From assembly GCA_028689585.1 (NCBI GenBank), contig JAQVCW010000020.1:1-64000 (forward strand): DNA of 64,000 nucleotides, in the 5' to 3' direction. The notes below the pieces were generated by a model. That model searched no databases. It was not told the origin of the DNA and saw nothing but the letters and a program-made list of their open reading frames with translations. The position numbers and the translations under genes were made by a program. Position 1 is the stretch's first letter; every line of letters begins with the position of its first letter. This document shows, in pieces, positions 29,847 to 39,724 of this stretch. This DNA comes from Lachnospiraceae bacterium. GTDB lineage: Bacteria; Bacillota; Clostridia; Lachnospirales; Lachnospiraceae.

Positions 29847-31340
29847 CTATTTTCCCATTTTGTGATTATTTTTCTCTTTTCCGCCCGATATGCCCAACCA
29901 GAAGACAAATGCCAGAAAGACAAATGCCGCCAGCATCCAGGGAATTAAGTATTGCGGCCCCTGGGGCGCGAATTTATCATAATATCCCTTCAGATAAATC
30001 ACCACCACGATCAGCGGCAGGATCCAGGTCATATAAAAACGGATCCCGCCCGGAAATTTCTTTCCGCTTCCTGCATTTGCCTCCCGAAGGAAGTTGTCCC
30101 AGCCCCATCCCTTCCTTCTGGTACAGAACATCAAAAACACCAGGGAACCCAGCGGAAGCAGATTGTTTGATACCAGAAAATCTTCCAGATCCATGATGGT
30201 GGTCCCGGCTCCCAGCGGCTGCAGTCCCGAGAGCAGGTTGAAGCCGAGGATGCAGGGCAGTGTCAGAACGGTCACGATCAGGATATTGGATAAGACCGCC
30301 TTTTTCCGGCTCCATCCCAGCAGGTCGATTCCAAAGGAAACCAGATTTTCAAATACTGCGATCACCGTAGTCAGCGCTGCAAAGGAGAGGAACAGGAAAA
30401 ACAGGGTTCCCCACACCTGCCCTCCGCCCATCTGCTGAAAAATATTGGGAAGAGTAATAAAAATCAGGGAAGGCCCGGCATCCGGCTCAATGCCGAATGC
30501 AAAGCAGGCCGGTATGACGATCAGCCCTGCCATCAGAGCCACGAAGGTATCCAGCAGGGTAATATTGACGGTCTCTCCGGTCAGGGAACGGCTTTTGTCC
30601 AGATAGCTTCCAAAGATCTCCATGGAGCCGATGCCTATGCTCAGTGTGAAAAATGCCTGGGACATGGCGCCGAAAATCACATTTCCGATCCCTTTTTCCT
30701 GCATCGCCTGAAAATCCGGTATCAGGTAAAATTCGATTCCCCTCTCCGCTCCCGGAAGCCGGATGGAGTGCGCTGCCAGCACGACGATCAGTCCCAGCAG
30801 GCAGATCATCATCACCTTGGTGATCTTTTCCACCCCTTTCTGAACTCCCATGGAGCATACGCCAAAGGACAGCACGATGGCCGCAATGGTCCAGAAGATC
30901 AGCAGACCGGGATTCCCCAGCATTTCAGAAAACTTTTCTTCGATCTGTCCGGAGGTCACGCCGGCCCCGGTCAGCTCACCGGCCGCGCTGCGAAAGCAGT
31001 AGCACATCATCCAGCCCGCCACCATGGTATAGAACATCATCAGCAGATAGTTTCCCACCATGGCGAAATAGCCAAACAGATGCCAGCGGGTTCCTTTCGG
31101 CTCCAGTTCTTCAAATGCAGTCGCTACCGACCGCTGGCTCCCCCGTCCCACGGAAAATTCACATACCATGATCGGAAAACCCAGAACTCCCAGAAATATC
31201 AGGTAAATCAGAATAAATGCCGCGCCGCCGTACTGCCCGCACATATAAGGGAATTTCCACACATTCCCAAGTCCCACCGCGCATCCGGCGGATACCAGGA
31301 TAAATCCCAGCCTGGAACCAAATTTTTCTCTTGTCTGCAT
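29847..31340 (-). CDS. Sodium-dependent NSS/SNF transporter
   Basis: Neurotransmitter:sodium symporter family, 497 aa, about 11-12 membrane segments with the LeuT fold. The N-terminal signature GCAVGLGNVWKFPYMCGQYG contains the unwound TM1 and Na+ site; GFPIMVCEFSVGR is TM2. Bacterial members mostly import amino acids such as tryptophan, leucine, tyrosine or alanine; the substrate here cannot be told. Start MQTREKFGSR is preceded by CAGGAGAG. It lies between a HAD phosphatase (47 nt upstream) and the LacI-type regulator (16 nt downstream). Confidence 0.9.
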   Translation of the reverse strand: MQTREKFGSRLGFILVSAGCAVGLGNVWKFPYMCGQYGGAAFILIYLIFLGVLGFPIMVCEFSVGRGSQRSVATAFEELEPKGTRWHLFGYFAMVGNYLLMMFYTMVAGWMMCYCFRSAAGELTGAGVTSGQIEEKFSEMLGNPGLLIFWTIAAIVLSFGVCSMGVQKGVEKITKVMMICLLGLIVVLAAHSIRLPGAERGIEFYLIPDFQAMQEKGIGNVIFGAMSQAFFTLSIGIGSMEIFGSYLDKSRSLTGETVNITLLDTFVALMAGLIVIPACFAFGIEPDAGPSLIFITLPNIFQQMGGGQVWGTLFFLFLSFAALTTVIAVFENLVSFGIDLLGWSRKKAVLSNILIVTVLTLPCILGFNLLSGLQPLGAGTTIMDLEDFLVSNNLLPLGSLVFLMFCTRRKGWGWDNFLREANAGSGKKFPGGIRFYMTWILPLIVVVIYLKGYYDKFAPQGPQYLIPWMLAAFVFLAFVFWLGISGGKEKNNHKMGK

Positions 31341-31387
31341 ATCGCTCTCCTGTCTGTTTTCGTGATTCTTAAATCTGATCCTGTGCT

Positions 31388-32209
31388 TTACAGCAGATAT
31401 TTTTCTATCGCCTCTTTGCATCCGCCATGATTATTGTCCGCCAGCACCACATCACATATTTCTTTGATCGCCGGTACTGCATTGCCCATCGCTGCCGCCA
31501 GTCCGGCTGCACACAGCGCTTCCCGGTCATTTTCATTATCTCCCACCATGATCACCTGCTCCATGGAAATTCCTTTCACTTTGCAGATTTCCGCCAGTCC
31601 TGCCGCCTTGCTGATGCCTGATGGAGAGCACTCCAGCGAAGTCTCTTCCGAAAACACCATCGTGGACTGCACCGACACTGCCTCCAGCTTTGCCAGCGTC
31701 ACCAGACGCTCTTCCACATTTCTGTGATACAGATTGATCTTCTCCGCTCCGTCCCCGTTTGGCTCCAGCACTTCAAAGATATCCTCCACCAGTCTGGCAT
31801 TGTGCCGGAAGCTTTCCTGGTACTGTCCCATTCCGTACAGATCCATCAGTGGAAAATACTTCCGCCCCAGATAGGACTGCCCTTCCCGAAAGATCTGTAC
31901 CATAACATCTCTTCCTCTGATTGCCTCCTTTATCTGCAGAATGGAAGCTCCGGAAAGCGTGGTGAGCTTCAGCGGCGTCCTCTCCTTCAGATCATAGACC
32001 AGCGCGCCGCTCTCTCCGCACAGGTAATGCATTCCCCGGAAATCCGGCAGAAATTCGTTCATCTCCGAATAGCTCCGTCCGGTGCAGAAGACCACCTCTT
32101 TCCCTGCTGCCAGCGCCATCCGGATTGCTTCCCGTGTAGCTCCGTCAATTTGTTTTTCATCATTGAGCACCGTCCCATCCATGTCAAGTGCAATCATCTC
32201 ATATGTCAT
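31388..32209 (-). CDS. Cof-type HAD phosphatase
   Basis: Haloacid-dehalogenase superfamily, Cof/YidA type, 273 aa. Motif I is ALDMDGTV with the nucleophile Asp (about residue 9), motif II is FCTGRS, and motif IV is GDNENDREAL, with a C2-type cap between. Such enzymes hydrolyse sugar phosphates or flavin/nucleotide phosphates. Next to the transporter and sucrose genes it may act on a sugar phosphate, but this is inference. Confidence 0.9.
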   Translation of the reverse strand: MTYEMIALDMDGTVLNDEKQIDGATREAIRMALAAGKEVVFCTGRSYSEMNEFLPDFRGMHYLCGESGALVYDLKERTPLKLTTLSGASILQIKEAIRGRDVMVQIFREGQSYLGRKYFPLMDLYGMGQYQESFRHNARLVEDIFEVLEPNGDGAEKINLYHRNVEERLVTLAKLEAVSVQSTMVFSEETSLECSPSGISKAAGLAEICKVKGISMEQVIMVGDNENDREALCAAGLAAAMGNAVPAIKEICDVVLADNNHGGCKEAIEKYLL

Positions 32210-32415
32210 CCTTTTTTCCTCCCCGGTATCCCGAAATGCCGGCCCATTTTAAATTCACCTTCAGCAGACAGGCGGACGTATGTCATGTTCGGAACGCTTT
32301 TAAGGCGGAGACCATCAGGCCACCCGCCGTTCTTCTATTCTTATTCATTATTGTTCCTGATCCGGTCATCTTTATGTACCATCTGTCTGTTTTCTATGCT
32401 GCATCATACAGATTT

Positions 32416-32444
32416 ATTATAATGGATTCCCCGGTTCTTGTACA
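32416..32444 (-). promoter_or_regulatory. Possible promoter of the HAD-NSS-LacI operon
   Basis: On the minus strand: TGTACA (32439-32444), 17 bp, TATAAT (32416-32421). Leader about 200 nt. The stretch 32236-32290 resembles, in degenerate form, the two-hairpin leader repeat (shared CCATTTTAAATT). Confidence 0.5.
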
Positions 32445-32454
32445 GTTCTATTTT

Positions 32455-32507
32455 ACAGACAGCAGACTTTCACAGGCAGCAGACTTTTACAGGCAGCAGA
32501 CTTTGCG
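32455..32507 (-). repeat. Three tandem copies of an 18-bp unit
   Basis: ACAGGCAGCAGACTTTT-like unit repeated three times with small changes, overlapping the last codons and the stop of the DapF-like gene. Confidence 0.8.
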
Positions 32508-32918
32508 CCTTCTTGACAGCCGGTTTCTCTGAATATACTTTTCCGTCAGAAACAGCTTTCCGATTTCTTCTGCGCCATGCTCTTTAGAAGCCGTCTCCTC
32601 CAGCGCGCGCATTCCCTCCACCGTGTGCAGCCACAGACTTCTTCTCCCCAGATATCCTGCCTGCTTCAGATAAAATACGTAGATCCCGATCTCTTCGTTT
32701 CCGATCTTCGCTTCTCTTCCATCCGGAAGGTACAGCTTCAGTTGGAGTTCCCCATCCGGCAGCACCGCCCCTGCGAGAATGCCCGCAGAGCCCACTCCGA
32801 AATTCCGTTCGCAGATGGCCAGCACCGCTTTCTGATTCAACACAATATCATTTTTACAGGCATCATATATTAAATAATCCCTTCCGGAACTATGATATTT
32901 CAAAAGAATAGTATCCAT
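32487..32918 (-). CDS. Half-length DapF-like (diaminopimelate epimerase fold) protein
   Basis: 143 aa from MDTILLKYHSSGRDYLIYDA. The order of segments follows the N-terminal half of DapF: KYHSSGRDYLI for K-M-HGLGNDF, CERNFGVGSAG for CDR-x-GIGADG, LYLPDGREAKIGNEEIG for N-ADGSEAEMCGNGIR. The catalytic Cys of MCGNG is replaced (AKIGNE) and the C-terminal half is missing, so DapF activity is not expected. It may be a remnant or a repurposed half domain. Alternative: an unrelated small enzyme with chance similarity. The upstream ATG lacks a better ribosome site. Confidence 0.6.
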   Translation of the reverse strand: MDTILLKYHSSGRDYLIYDACKNDIVLNQKAVLAICERNFGVGSAGILAGAVLPDGELQLKLYLPDGREAKIGNEEIGIYVFYLKQAGYLGRRSLWLHTVEGMRALEETASKEHGAEEIGKLFLTEKYIQRNRLSRRRKVCCL

Positions 32919-33070
32919 ACCTTTACCGCCTTTCCGCTTCTGCAATCCGCCCGCTGCGCTTTCCTTTTACTATAATATAGCAGGCATTATCTGAAAGGAA
33001 AATCAGTTTTCTGCTTTTCATATTAAATATAATGCGGTATACTTGGAATCAAAAAAAGAAGGGAGTCCAT

Positions 33071-33919
33071 ATGGAATCTTCATTTAAAAAGACCGGCTAT
33101 CTCACCGGTGAATTCAAATTGTTTCATCTGGTGGATCAGCAGCAGAAACGTTTCGAACTGCATTACCACGATTTCTGCAAGGTGCTCATCCTTTTGCAGG
33201 GCAACGTAAGCTATGTGGTAGAAGGAAAACAGTACGATATGCAGCCGGGAGATATTATCCTGGTGAATGCCGGGGAGATCCACCGGCCTGTGATTCACGA
33301 CAATTCCCCCTATGACCGGATCATTCTCTACCTCTCTTCTGATTTTTTTCAGAGATACCGGGGGGAAGATTTTGATTTGTTCCACTGCTTTACCCAGGGC
33401 CAGCGCCAGCACTCCAGCCTGCTCCGCCCTTCGGATGCAGACCGCGCCCGGCTTTTGCCTCTTGAGAATGAGCTTGCCCTTTCCTGCCAGAGCCGCGCTT
33501 ACGCTTCCGGTCTGTATCAGCAGATCAAGACCGTAGAATTCATGATCTGCCTGAACCGCCTGCTGGTGCAGGAAAATCTTTCCTATTCAGAATCCGTGAC
33601 CGCCAATCCGGTGATCCTTCAGGTCATGGACTATATCCGGGAGCATCTTTGCGGGGAGCTGTCCATCGATACCATCGCTGCCGCCGTATTTCTGAACCGT
33701 TCCTATCTGATGCATCTTTTCAAAGCGGAGACCGGCTGCACCGTGTGGAAATACATTACGGAAAAGCGGCTTTTTGCCGCCCGCACCTACATCCAGAAGG
33801 GACTGTCCATCACAGAGGCCTGCTATCAAAGCGGGTTCAAAAATTATGCTTCTTTTTATCATGCCTACAAAGCAAAGTACCAGTCCGCCCCCACAGAGGA
33901 TCTGACCGCAGGGGATTGA
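33071..33919 (+). CDS. AraC-family transcriptional regulator with cupin domain
   Basis: 282 aa. N-terminal cupin (about 15-150; FELHYHDFCKVLILLQG, then GDIILVNAGEIHRPV) that usually binds a small ligand, and a C-terminal double helix-turn-helix (about 185-280; IDTIAAAVFLNRSYLMHLF and ITEACYQSGFKNYASFYHAY). The start at MESSFKK follows GAAGGGAG. It stands alone on the plus strand, divergent from the DapF-like gene and convergent with the Xre gene. The target is not evident; neighbouring genes are candidates. Confidence 0.9.
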   Translation: MESSFKKTGYLTGEFKLFHLVDQQQKRFELHYHDFCKVLILLQGNVSYVVEGKQYDMQPGDIILVNAGEIHRPVIHDNSPYDRIILYLSSDFFQRYRGEDFDLFHCFTQGQRQHSSLLRPSDADRARLLPLENELALSCQSRAYASGLYQQIKTVEFMICLNRLLVQENLSYSESVTANPVILQVMDYIREHLCGELSIDTIAAAVFLNRSYLMHLFKAETGCTVWKYITEKRLFAARTYIQKGLSITEACYQSGFKNYASFYHAYKAKYQSAPTEDLTAGD

Positions 33920-33929
33920 TTCCGTCTCT

Positions 33930-34931
33930 TTATTCCCCGGATCCTGAATTTCGAAATACACTGACAAATCCGCAGACCACAGAGTACAGCACACCGGCAC
34001 TGGGCCAAATGATCCAGGTGCGGTCCCAGCGCATGGTATAAAAGCTGATTCCCAGATAGACTGCTGTGATCAGACTCCAGTAAATGCCGCTGATCGGAGA
34101 GTTTCTTTTACTTTCCCTTTTGCCCTCCGGTGAATATTTTCCTTCCTGCATCAGCTTCTGATAGCTTTCGCTGATCGTCTCGGACCAGACAAACAGAAAT
34201 ACCGCACAGGCAATCAGCAGAAGAAGAATTGCCGTACCCATGATCGCCGCCAGGTCCTCCTGGTAGATGATTGCCAGACATACCAGGGGTATCACGCTCA
34301 AAATGCAGAGCGTCACGCCCACCACCACACATTTTCGATGGACATCCCGGAACGCTTCCTGCTTCTTTTCCACCATTCCCGCAATTCCATACTGGAGCTG
34401 GAAATCCTCTTCTTCTATATATTTAAATTCCTCCATCTGCATGCTGTCCCAGACAAAAGAAGCCACAGCACCGGCAACCAGCACCAGAAGCACCACCAGG
34501 CCAAGCCCTCCTGCCAGATCCTCAGACAGTCCGATCCCGGCCTCTGCCAGCCCTGCCAGTATAATCAGCGCCACGGGTGACAGAATACAGACCGCCGTAG
34601 CAAAAGCGGTCCGAAGCGCCATTTTTTCTGACAGCCCCAGATATTTGTTGGCCTGCTCCAGCGTTATGAGTCTGCCCTGCGCTTCTTTCCTGTCCTCCTC
34701 CCCGTCCTCCCAGGGATCATTCTCTGTTTCCTCAATTTCATCCTTCAGAAGATAATCGGTACTGACACCAAAGAGCTGGCTCAGTTTGATGATTTTATCC
34801 AGATCCGGAACAGAAGCCGCACTTTCCCATTTTGAAACCGACTGTCTGGAAATTCCCAGCTTCGCCGCCAGGTCCTCCTGAGACCATCCGTATTTTTTGC
34901 GCAGCATGATAATCTTGTCTGCTAATATCAT
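33930..34931 (-). CDS. Membrane-anchored Xre-family regulator
   Basis: 333 aa. Residues 1-65 are an HTH_3 domain (KYGWSQEDLAAKLGISRQSV, then SKWESAASVPDLDKI). An acidic linker follows, then about six hydrophobic segments from residue 105 (two, then two at about 200-250, then two at the end). Such fused HTH-membrane proteins are common in Lachnospiraceae and may sense envelope state or antimicrobial peptides. No neighbour gives a target. Confidence 0.85.
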   Translation of the reverse strand: MILADKIIMLRKKYGWSQEDLAAKLGISRQSVSKWESAASVPDLDKIIKLSQLFGVSTDYLLKDEIEETENDPWEDGEEDRKEAQGRLITLEQANKYLGLSEKMALRTAFATAVCILSPVALIILAGLAEAGIGLSEDLAGGLGLVVLLVLVAGAVASFVWDSMQMEEFKYIEEEDFQLQYGIAGMVEKKQEAFRDVHRKCVVVGVTLCILSVIPLVCLAIIYQEDLAAIMGTAILLLLIACAVFLFVWSETISESYQKLMQEGKYSPEGKRESKRNSPISGIYWSLITAVYLGISFYTMRWDRTWIIWPSAGVLYSVVCGFVSVFRNSGSGE

Positions 34932-34960
34932 AAATCATTTCCTCCTTTTTTCTCTTTCCC

Positions 34961-35031
34961 CGGCTGCAGGTGTTTCCGTGAGATACCCGGCCCGCACGGC
35001 AGCGTTATCCTGTCAGCCATGAATCGTAACT
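34961..35031. repeat. Partial copy of the 54-kb long-hairpin element
   Basis: The sequence from GGCTGCAGGTGTTTCCGTG through GAGATACCCGGCCCGCAC and GCAGCGTTATCCTG to near GTAACTTATAG matches, with scattered differences, the right arm of the element at 54117-54382. No left arm is present here. Confidence 0.7.
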
Positions 35032-35123
35032 TATAGAGAAACTATAGCAAAAAAAGCGGTTGACAACTACCAAGTGCGCTTTGAAATGTGTCAACCGGGG
35101 GTTGCAGAGGGTAAAATGAAGCC

Positions 35124-35156
35124 AAAAAGGAGCTTTCCAGTCTTATGGAAAGCTCC
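35124..35156 (-). terminator. Terminator after rubrerythrin
   Basis: Perfect 10-bp stem GGAGCTTTCC / GGAAAGCTCC (35129-35156) followed on the minus strand by TTTTT. Confidence 0.9.
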
Positions 35157-35178
35157 TCCATTCTCACGCTTTTTATTC

Positions 35179-35718
35179 TTAATAATTTGCTTTTTTTACC
35201 TCGAAATAACTCTGCGGATGAGAACATACCGGACATACATCCGGAGCCTTCCTGCCGACGCAGACATGGCCGCAGTTGCTGCACTGCCAGATCACATCTT
35301 CATCCTTGCTGAATACCAGATCTCCTTCGATATTTGCCAGAAGCTTGCGATATCTTTCCTCATGCTCTTTTTCGATGGCCGCTACTCCTTCGAACAGTTT
35401 TGCGATGTCATCAAAGCCTTCTTCCTTTGCTTCCTTCGCAAAGCCTGCATACATGTCGGTCCATTCATACATCTCGCCGTCGGCTGCAGCCTTCAGATTC
35501 TCAATGGTGCTTCCCACGCCGCCGGTCAGCAGCTTGAACCACATCTTAGCATGTTCTTTTTCATTATTAGCGGTTTCTTCAAAAATGTTTCCAATCTGAA
35601 CATAACCGTCTTTTTTTGCCTTAGAAGCAAAGTATGTATATTTATTTCTCGCTTCTGATTCCCCTGCAAACGCTGTCATTAAATTCTTTTCTGTCTTAGA
35701 TCCCTTTAAATCTGCCAT
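35179..35718 (-). CDS. rbr: Rubrerythrin
   Basis: 179 aa. N-terminal ferritin-like diiron domain ([14 protein letters not shown], later [11 protein letters not shown] and [13 protein letters not shown]) and C-terminal rubredoxin-like [Fe(SCys)4] site ([12 protein letters not shown], then CPVCSHPQ). It reduces hydrogen peroxide in the cytoplasm of anaerobes. Single gene with its own terminator. No clear PerR box was found upstream. Confidence 0.95.
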   Translation of the reverse strand: MADLKGSKTEKNLMTAFAGESEARNKYTYFASKAKKDGYVQIGNIFEETANNEKEHAKMWFKLLTGGVGSTIENLKAAADGEMYEWTDMYAGFAKEAKEEGFDDIAKLFEGVAAIEKEHEERYRKLLANIEGDLVFSKDEDVIWQCSNCGHVCVGRKAPDVCPVCSHPQSYFEVKKANY

Positions 35719-35799
35719 AATACCTTCCTCACTTTCTAATTAAGACAATTGATACTCTTATATTATCTTACCTTTCCCAGTATTTGTCCATCCCTTTTT

Positions 35800-37113
35800 T
35801 CAGAACAGTACCCGTATCGTTGTCCCTTTTTCCGGCTCGCTTTCCAGCTCTATAACCGCATCATGCAGCGCCACGATATGCTTTACGATTGCCAGCCCCA
35901 GTCCGGTTCCGCCGGTCTGCTTGGAACGGCTCTTATCTACCCGGTAAAAGCGCTCAAATACCCGGTCCTGATGCTCCTTGGGGATCCCGATGCCGTTGTC
36001 CGAAACCTCCAGCATGACCTTCCCGTTTTTCTCCCCTGTCACCACCGCCACCTTTCCGCCCTTGCGGTTGTAGCGGATGGCATTGTCCGATAAGTTCAGG
36101 ATCAGCTCCGTAATCATATCCCGGTTGCCCCGGATGATCTCCCTCACGCCCCGAAGCTCAATGGTCACATCATGCTTCTGGGCATTGATATTCAGGTTTT
36201 CCACGCACTTTTCCGCCAGATCATACAGGTCAAAATTCTCAAAATTGTCCTTTTCCCGGCAGGAATCCAGTTCGGAAAGGCGGATGATATCATTAATCAG
36301 GGACAGAAGCCGGGTGGCATTGCGGCGGATCTCTCCGGAAAAACGGAGGATCTCCGTATCCTTCACCATCCCGTTCTCCATCAGCTCCGCATATCCGGAA
36401 ATCGCGGTCAGCGGTGTTTTTAATTCATGAGATACATTCGCTGTAAAATCCTGGCGCATCTTTGCCGCCTTCAGGATATCCTCATGCTGAGCCCGTATGG
36501 TATGCACAAACGGAACCAGTTCCTTGTAAGCCGGTGCAATCGTATAATCATCCATATTCACTGCCATTTCTTCAATGGGCCGCAGCAGATTGGAGGTGAG
36601 AAAATGCGCCAGTATAATACAGATAATGATCATGATCAGAATGACAATCGCGATACTGGGAATGGCGCTTTCAAACACGCTCCAGATGTTCTCCGCTTCC
36701 CTCGCTACGCGCAGCACCGAACCGTCCTCCAGACGGACGGCATAATAAAAGGTGCTTTTATTCAGCGTGCTTGACTTGCGCACATCCTCACCCTTCCCTG
36801 AAAGGAAAGCTGCTTCCACCTCCGGGCGCTGTGCATGATTTTCCATCTCTCCCACGTCTGCGCCGTTGTCATAGAGCACATTGCCCTCCTGACTGATCCA
36901 GGTGACACGCAGATCCTCCATATCAATATGAAGATTTATTACATTATCCTCCCGGAAAATGTCTGTGCTTTTCAAAATGTCCGCATTTACCCGCAGATCT
37001 GCTTCCACCTGCTTGCGAAACAGCTCATAAAAAACAACCGACACCAGAAGCATCGTGGAAATAATCGCGATCACAGCGATTCCCAATAGCTGTGAATTGA
37101 TTTTTCTCTTCAT
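35800..37113 (-). CDS. phoR: Sensor histidine kinase, PhoR type
   Basis: 437 aa. Membrane segment at about 11-30, an extracytoplasmic sensor region (about 31-150) with a short PAS-like pattern, a second membrane segment (about 152-175), HAMP-like linker, HisKA with [12 protein letters not shown] (phospho-His), and HATPase with N box [18 protein letters not shown] and GTGLGLAIV. Ten nt downstream of the response regulator and behind a phosphate transporter gene, so it likely senses phosphate status. Classification as PhoR rests mainly on context. Confidence 0.85.
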   Translation of the reverse strand: MKRKINSQLLGIAVIAIISTMLLVSVVFYELFRKQVEADLRVNADILKSTDIFREDNVINLHIDMEDLRVTWISQEGNVLYDNGADVGEMENHAQRPEVEAAFLSGKGEDVRKSSTLNKSTFYYAVRLEDGSVLRVAREAENIWSVFESAIPSIAIVILIMIIICIILAHFLTSNLLRPIEEMAVNMDDYTIAPAYKELVPFVHTIRAQHEDILKAAKMRQDFTANVSHELKTPLTAISGYAELMENGMVKDTEILRFSGEIRRNATRLLSLINDIIRLSELDSCREKDNFENFDLYDLAEKCVENLNINAQKHDVTIELRGVREIIRGNRDMITELILNLSDNAIRYNRKGGKVAVVTGEKNGKVMLEVSDNGIGIPKEHQDRVFERFYRVDKSRSKQTGGTGLGLAIVKHIVALHDAVIELESEPEKGTTIRVLF

Positions 37114-37123
37114 TCAGCAGCTC

Positions 37124-37795
37124 CTATTCCATCACATAGCCCACATTCCGGACTGTCTTGATTCTGGTTCCGCTGTCACTCAATTTCTGGCGCAGGGTTT
37201 TGATGTGCATATCCACTGTCCTGGATTCTCCCTCAAATTCGGTTCCCCATACCCGGTGCATGATCATCTCTCTGGTCATGACGATACCGGTGTTCACCAT
37301 GAGCAGCTTCAGCAGCTCGTATTCCTTATAGGTCAGATCAATGGCCTCATCATGGACGTATACCATGTGCCGTTCATTGTCGAGAAAAACTTCTCCCAGC
37401 GTCACATACTTGCTGTCATCAATTTCCAGAGTCCGCCTCAGCACCGCTTTTACCCGGGTGATCAGCTCCATGACGGAAAATGGTTTTTTGATATAATCGT
37501 CCGCGCCGAAGTCCAGCCCCTTGATCATCTCGATCTCACTGGTCTTGGCCGTCACCATGATCACCGGCAGCTTCTTGGTCGCCGGATTCGCCCTGAGCTT
37601 TTTGACAATTTCATATCCGTCTTCGTCCGGCAGCATAATATCCAGAAGAGCCAGATCCGGTATTTTATCCTCCAGCTTCTGATAGAAAAGCTTCGCATTT
37701 TCAAAATCACAGACCGTATAGCCGCTGTTGCGCAGTGCGATCATCTCAATTTCACGTATGTCCGTATCGTCTTCTACAATATATACTAGTGCCAT
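37124..37795 (-). CDS. phoB: Response regulator, PhoB/OmpR type
   Basis: 223 aa. Receiver domain with acidic pair EDD at 8-10, phospho-Asp at residue 52 (LLDIMLPDEDG) and Lys in KKPFS; winged-helix DNA-binding domain (about 125-222, RTVDMHIKTLRQKL). The start MALVYIVEDD follows GGAGAATAAG, in which the TAA is the stop of the transporter gene, so translation is closely coupled. Should activate genes through Pho-box repeats. Confidence 0.9.
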   Translation of the reverse strand: MALVYIVEDDTDIREIEMIALRNSGYTVCDFENAKLFYQKLEDKIPDLALLDIMLPDEDGYEIVKKLRANPATKKLPVIMVTAKTSEIEMIKGLDFGADDYIKKPFSVMELITRVKAVLRRTLEIDDSKYVTLGEVFLDNERHMVYVHDEAIDLTYKEYELLKLLMVNTGIVMTREMIMHRVWGTEFEGESRTVDMHIKTLRQKLSDSGTRIKTVRNVGYVME

Positions 37796-37796
37796 C

Positions 37797-39581
37797 TTAT
37801 TCTCCATCCTTTAACTCTGGAAGTCTGTATTTATCACTCATTACCTGATATTCCTGCTTGAATTCTTCGTTGCTCTCATCCTTGATCATATCCAGGAACT
37901 CATGGGTATCAAAATTATCCTCATTGATCTGCAGCAGATACACTGCGATATTGGAGCAGTGATCCGCAACCCGTTCAAAGTTGGTGGAAATATCCGACAG
38001 GATAAAGCCCAGCTCGATGGTACATTTTCCCTGGGTAAGACGCTGGATATGTCTCTGTTTTTCTTCCAGATTCATGGTATCCACCACCTGCTCCAGCGGT
38101 TCCACTTCTCTGGCCAGGACCTGATCCCCCTTGACAAAGGCAGTCGTTGTGATGCTTACGATATCCCGGATGGCTTCTGAAAATACCACCAGTTCTTCCT
38201 TTGCTCCCGGTGAAAAATCCAGTTTCTTTTCCTGCATCTCCTGATATGCCTGCATAATATTCACGGCATGATCCGAAATACGCTCATAGTCGCCAATGCT
38301 GTGCAGCAGCAGAGACAGCATCTTGCTCTCCCGCTTGGACAGATCCTTGCTGCTGAGTTTTACCATATAAGTACCCAGGGCATCTTCGTATTTATCCACC
38401 CGGTCTTCCAGCTCCACCACCCGGTCTGCCTTCGCTTTGTCATAATTCTGAAACAGAGAAAGCGCAAGCTCCATGGCTTCCTGTACATGAGCTGCCATGC
38501 TGTTTGCCACAGTGCGGCATTCTCCGATGGCAAAGCCCGGCTTGTCCAGGAAACGGTCATCCAGACGTGCAAAGTCCTGAGAAACTGCTGCCACTTCCGG
38601 CTCTGCCTTTTCCGGAATTGTGAGAATCGCCAGCTTTTCCAGTCCTTTTGCAAACGGGAACAAAACAATGGTAGCTCCGATATTGAACAGACTGTGCACC
38701 ACTGCAATCCCTGCCGGGGCTGCCGCTTCGTTCAGGAACTCGAAGTGTACAAATGCGTTGATGGAATAGAATACAACCATAAAAAGAATCGTACCTATCA
38801 TGTTAAAATACAGATGCACTGCAGCCGCCCGCTTTGCATTTTTGCTGGCGCCCACACTGGACATGATTGCTGTAATACAGGTACCGATATTCTGCCCCAT
38901 GATAATAGGAAGTGCCGTTCCAAAGGATACTGCCCCGGTCACGCACAGCGCCTGCAAAATACCGACGGATGCGGAAGAGCTCTGGATCACTGCTGTCAGC
39001 ACTGCACCCACGACCATGCCCAGAATCGGATTGGAAAACATGGTGAAGATCCTGGTGAAGCCTTCCATCTGAGCCAGAGGAGCCACCGCACCGCTCATGG
39101 TCTCCATTCCGAACATCAGCACTGCGAAGCCGACCATGATATTTCCTATATCTTTTTTCTTCTCATTCTTTGAAAACATCAGAAAGCCGACGCCAATCAC
39201 CGCCAGAATCGGTGAAAAGGAGGACGGCTTGAGCATTTTCAGAAAAAAACTGGAGCCTTCAATTCCGGATAAACTCAGGATCCAGGAAGTGATCGTAGTA
39301 CCGATATTGGCACCCATGATGATCCCCACCGCCTGTGTCAGTTTCATGATCCCGGAGTTTACAAAACCTACTACCATAACCGTGGTCGCTGAAGATGACT
39401 GTATCACAGCCGTCACACCCGCGCCCAGAAGCACCGCCATAATACGTTTGGAGGTCAGCTTCTCCAGGAGCCGTTCCATACGCCCTCCTGACAGCTTGGA
39501 AAGTCCGGCTCCCATCGTCTCCATCCCATAAAGGAACAACGCAAGCCCGCCCACCATTGTCAAAATCGCAAAAAAATCCAT
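37797..39581 (-). CDS. Na+/phosphate cotransporter with PhoU domain
   Basis: 594 aa from MDFFAILTMVGG, with GAGGAAGGG before the ATG. Two Na_Pi_cotrans repeats, each with the hallmark QSSSA (TAVIQSSSATTVM and TAVIQSSSASVGIL), about eight or nine membrane segments to about residue 310, then a C-terminal PhoU-like helical domain (about 345-570). Imports phosphate with sodium; the PhoU part may link uptake to the kinase. First gene of an operon with phoB and phoR. Confidence 0.9.
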   Translation of the reverse strand: MDFFAILTMVGGLALFLYGMETMGAGLSKLSGGRMERLLEKLTSKRIMAVLLGAGVTAVIQSSSATTVMVVGFVNSGIMKLTQAVGIIMGANIGTTITSWILSLSGIEGSSFFLKMLKPSSFSPILAVIGVGFLMFSKNEKKKDIGNIMVGFAVLMFGMETMSGAVAPLAQMEGFTRIFTMFSNPILGMVVGAVLTAVIQSSSASVGILQALCVTGAVSFGTALPIIMGQNIGTCITAIMSSVGASKNAKRAAAVHLYFNMIGTILFMVVFYSINAFVHFEFLNEAAAPAGIAVVHSLFNIGATIVLFPFAKGLEKLAILTIPEKAEPEVAAVSQDFARLDDRFLDKPGFAIGECRTVANSMAAHVQEAMELALSLFQNYDKAKADRVVELEDRVDKYEDALGTYMVKLSSKDLSKRESKMLSLLLHSIGDYERISDHAVNIMQAYQEMQEKKLDFSPGAKEELVVFSEAIRDIVSITTTAFVKGDQVLAREVEPLEQVVDTMNLEEKQRHIQRLTQGKCTIELGFILSDISTNFERVADHCSNIAVYLLQINEDNFDTHEFLDMIKDESNEEFKQEYQVMSDKYRLPELKDGE

Positions 39582-39724
39582 ACCCTTCCTCTTTTCCTGC
39601 AAACACTTTTGCAAACTGTGCATTTCCCACTCTTTTTCATTCTAATCCCTTATTATTATGCCGAAATTTCGTGAAATGCATTCTGTAGTAATAATTTAGA
39701 AAATTTCAAGCTTTCCTACATTAG

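Noticed and set aside
35719-35799. PerR-type box upstream of rubrerythrin
   Set aside because: No sequence close to the TTATAATNATTATAA palindrome was seen.
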